Of a DNA stretch of 64,000 bases, positions 61,701 to 64,000 are shown piece after piece. Origin of the DNA: Nephromyces sp. MM_2019 (Eukaryota > Apicomplexa > Aconoidasida > Nephromycida); the NCBI GenBank assembly GCA_015657535.1, contig JADHZB010001343.1, forward strand, positions 57,044-121,043, written 5' to 3'. The notes below the pieces were generated by a model. The model searched no databases. It was not told the DNA's origin and was given only the letters and a program-made list of their open reading frames with translations. Numbering within the stretch: position 1 is the stretch's first letter; each line of letters opens with the position of its first letter. The position numbers and the translations under genes are program-made.

Positions 61701-64000
61701 AAGTGATCGAAAAAGTGATCGAAAAAGTAAGCTTTAAGCGAAAAAAGGAGGAGTTGTAGTTATGATTCGCATAGAAAAATCAGTTTTTTGGGTATTATGT
61801 GCCGCTGCAATGTTTTGGCTGAAGGGTAGGGGGTGTAAGTGGATAATCTGGTAAGGATAAAGGTTGGTAATGTGCAGCTCAGATGATAAATTTCGGTGTG
61901 TTTGCTGTCTTTTTCTGGGTATTTATCTCTCCTTTCTATGTGTGGCTTCGTGTGCGCCTGCCTGTGTGTGTGGCTTCGTGTTTTTTCTCTCTATCGGTCT
62001 GTCTCTTTTTTATCTGCATTTGCTTTTTTTCTCCTTGTTTGTCTCCCTCTTTATCTCTCATTCTCTATTTCTCCCTCTTTGTCTCTCTTTGTCTCTCTTT
62101 GTCTCTTTATCCGTCTATTTCCATCGCTTTCTTTCCTTGTTTTGCATTCTCTTTCCACTCACCTTTCTTCTTCATCTTCCCTTCGCTTCACTTCTTCCTA
62201 AAGTAAATATGTAATGAGGTGCGCACGCTTGAACGCATTTGAGATGTAGATTCGTGGGTGTGCGTGCTTTTTGAACTCTTCTATGAAATTTGAGCTTTCG
62301 CTCCTCGTAGTCTTCCATCTTCTTCTGTTCTATCCCTTCTTCTTCCTTCTTAAAAGCTTTATATTATTCCATATCCAAGGAAGAATTCCTAGATATTTGC
62401 TCTTTTTTCTTGTAAAGCAGAGAAATATCATTTGATTAAGCAGAAAATGAATATACAGAAGATGAAGTTTTTCAAGTAAATTCGTGAAAGAAGTGTTTTT
62501 ATTGTGCTGTTATAGATATGCTGAAGATGAGTATAATTTTCAGAGTTTTGCAGTTTCTTTGTGAAGAATGAGCTCTTTTTCTGTGTAAACCTCGTATATT
62601 TATTGAGCTTTGATGAAAAAATCCGTGTTGAGGAAGGATAGACTGAAGATTTCATCTTTTTAGGCGATTTTGTGCATATTTCATCTTTTAAAAAGCTTTC
62701 TTGAAGATGTTTTCCCTGTATGTGTTCTCTTGGTTTCATCGCTGTTTTTAGCTTTTTTTCTGTTTTTGTTTTTGTGTCTTGGTCTCGCTCTTTTAAATCT
62801 CTCCTTTTTTGGTACCATCTTCTGGGATGGACTTTTGTGTGTGTCATCTTGTTGGATGTTCAAAGGATGCGAGCATTTCCCCACCCCATCCACATTCTTT
62901 TTGTAGGAATGTGTGTGTGTGTAGCAAAATTTGAGTCAAATACTGTTTTTTCCTCTTGTAGTTCGAGCCTTTTTGCCGGAAGTGATTTAGTTATTTCATT
63001 CTTCCTTTGCTACTGCTTTGATGAGCATTTTACCAACTCCTTTGGCTTGCTTGCTATGCGTTGGAAGGAAATAATCCCTGCACACACAGTTTTATTCTCA
63101 TGTGGCGTGAATGATTTTACCCAGTCATCAAAAAGCAAGGTTTTTTGCTTTGCTCAGGAATCTCTCAGCGAAACCAATCTTTAGGAATGGAGAGATCTAC
63201 TGCGCTATCTTTTGGCTGCCATCAAGCGCAACAAGAGGGAGTTATTGGGATTTTAAGAAGCCAAATCTGCAGAATGTGTGACTCAGAAGATGGGAATTTT
63301 TATTCCCCTTTATCCTCTTCAGCTGGTTCTGCAGTTTACACTTCCTCTCCCTCTTCTTCTGGTGCCTTCTCCGCCTCTTCCGGTGCCTTTTCCCACTCCT
63401 GTTCTCCTTTTTCTTCTCCTTTTTCTTCTCCCTCCTCTTCTACCTCCTCTCCCTCTCATATAAAGAAGAGAAATTCGCAGCTTTTTGACCTGAGGAAACC
63501 CTCTTTTTCCTCTATAAAAAGTTTGAGTCATCTACTCTCATTGCTACACTTGAGAGGCTTCTTTAGTAATAGCTGTAGACTGAGCTCCAGAAGGGCTCTC
63601 ATCCAGGGATATTTCGTTAAAAGAATGTTGAAGAATCTATCAAATAGAAGTAGCTTAAAGAAGCGCGTTAGTTATGCCAATAGCGAGAGCGACAGTACTA
63701 CAGTTTCGCGTAGATTTGTATGTTGCAATGACGTTTTTATGAAGAAGTCCGTTCATTGCAGAAAGTCGAGTTGTTTAAAGATGCTTGATGATGTTCTTGG
63801 TTGCTCTTATGAGGAAGATTTCTACAGAGAGCATACGTTTAGTAGGAAGAAGAGGGGTAAAGCTTGTGCTTTCGGTAGAATTCCGTATTCTGATGGTTTT
63901 GTGGGAGTATGGAACAGAGTTTCTGGTGTAGGTACACTTAAAAATACGGAGAGATGCTGGAGTTTGAAGGAAGAGGGAGGAGATCAGGTTGGAGAGGGAG
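55778..64000 (+). CDS. Large unrecognised protein, leucine-rich N-part and Ser/Lys-rich C-part (continues past window)
   Basis: Exons in matching phase: 55778-55841 (first ATG; MKQKASMPLIQHRRTISDEL, donor GTAAGA), 56272-56321, 57078-57516 (donor GTAAGG), 58701-58738, 60620-60704 (donor GTAAGA), 61358-61726 (donor GTAAGC) and 63158-64000, open to the window end. About 629 codons are visible. Exon 57078-57516 has leucine-rich-repeat-like spacing (LRTLLLRCSLPDLEFDLLSQ, later LRYLDFSG). An exon-internal ATG at 57105 is an alternative start. Exon 61358-61726 is polar and ends in a basic run (SKRRKSDRKSDRK). The final exon has CRMC, a Ser/Pro/Phe tract coded by CT-rich DNA (63344-63461), then a basic region with scattered Cys. 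No catalytic motif was recognised. The 281-codon open terminal exon and the 137- and 122-codon exons make a gene certain; exons 55778-56321 and 58701-58738 are less sure. It could be a scaffold or nuclear protein; that is a guess. Confidence 0.6.
57911..58140. repeat. Degenerate 36-41-base minisatellite, about six copies
   Basis: The unit is TTTTTYCCGACATACACAC followed by a CA run, CACTCTC and a TTTTGC-like end. It lies in the intron between exons 57078-57516 and 58701-58738 and generates a spurious THTHS-type open frame. Confidence 0.8.
58599..58628. repeat. TG microsatellite
   Basis: (TG) run of about ten units, continuing into TGATGTGAGTG, in the intron just before exon 58701-58738. Confidence 0.85.
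59400..59490. repeat. Two short tandem duplications
   Basis: CACTCATGAC followed by TCGGGTACA or CCGGATACA occurs twice, then CCAAATCTCCCACACA occurs twice, with CA runs around them. Confidence 0.75.
62041..62113. repeat. CTCTTTGTCT pyrimidine repeat
   Basis: Tandem TTTGTCTCTC and similar units within a long T/C-rich stretch of the 61727-63157 intron. All three plus frames stay open across it because stop codons need purines, so the open frames here are not evidence of coding. Confidence 0.85.
63344..63461 (+). repeat. CT-rich tract coding Ser/Pro/Phe low complexity
   Basis: Repeats such as CTTTTTCTTCTC and GGTGCCTTCTCC within the terminal open exon. In the coding frame they give SSGAFSASSGAFS and PFSSPFSSPSSS. 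Confidence 0.85.

Noticed and set aside
61864..62214. Three overlapping plus-strand frames
   Set aside because: All arise from a T/C-only tract where stop codons cannot form.
62961..63132. Possible exon between 61726 and 63158
   Set aside because: It would need phase 2 at its start, but the upstream exon ends in phase 1; in the required phase it has a stop.
1..64000. CRISPR arrays, insertion sequences, bacterial operons
   Set aside because: Tandem repeats here lack regular spacers, no transposase or terminal inverted repeats were seen, and every recognised gene has spliceosomal-type introns.

Overview
The window reads as nuclear DNA of an intron-rich eukaryote, most likely an alveolate and possibly an apicomplexan. 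That assignment is inference. It rests on the style of the PP1, CK2 and MFS proteins, on small exons (about 24-440 bases) split by GT-AG introns of 0.2-1.4 kb, and on introns full of CA/TG and other short tandem repeats. There are no bacterial operons, tRNAs, rRNAs, CRISPR arrays or insertion sequences. Intron sense strands are T-rich, so base skew roughly shows the direction of transcription.

Five genes are secure and were rebuilt exon by exon with matching intron phases. (1) Casein kinase 2 alpha, minus strand, 7169 down to the left edge, where its last exon runs off the window. (2) The exosome RNase PH-like subunit RRP46, plus strand, 13457-14631. (3) Mitochondrial pyruvate carrier subunit MPC2, plus strand, 19464-20955. 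(4) An MFS transporter of monocarboxylate or oxalate/formate style, minus strand, 32105 down to 24080, at least 14 exons. (5) Serine/threonine phosphatase PP1 catalytic subunit, minus strand, 45456 down to 41535.

A sixth, plus-strand gene fills the right end (about 55778 to beyond 64000). It encodes an unrecognised protein with a leucine-rich N-terminal part and a basic, serine-rich C-terminal part. Its last visible exon (63158-64000) is open to the window edge. A divergent 2-oxoacid dehydrogenase E2-like exon lies at 17389-17591. Weaker multi-exon candidates, supported only by phase-consistent splice chains, lie at 22562-23110 (+), 37080-38231 (-), 45826-47388 (-) and 53263-54764 (+).

Layout: CK2 (-) | 6 kb non-coding or unresolved | RRP46, E2-like exon, MPC2, small membrane-protein candidate (all +) | MFS transporter (-, convergent) | 33-41 kb poorly resolved | PP1 (-) and a small upstream candidate (-) | 47-55 kb poorly resolved | large plus-strand gene. 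The transporter, MPC2 and the E2-like exon together form a neighbourhood with a pyruvate or monocarboxylate theme. CK2 and PP1 are a kinase and a phosphatase with broad roles and are not physically linked here beyond sharing a strand.
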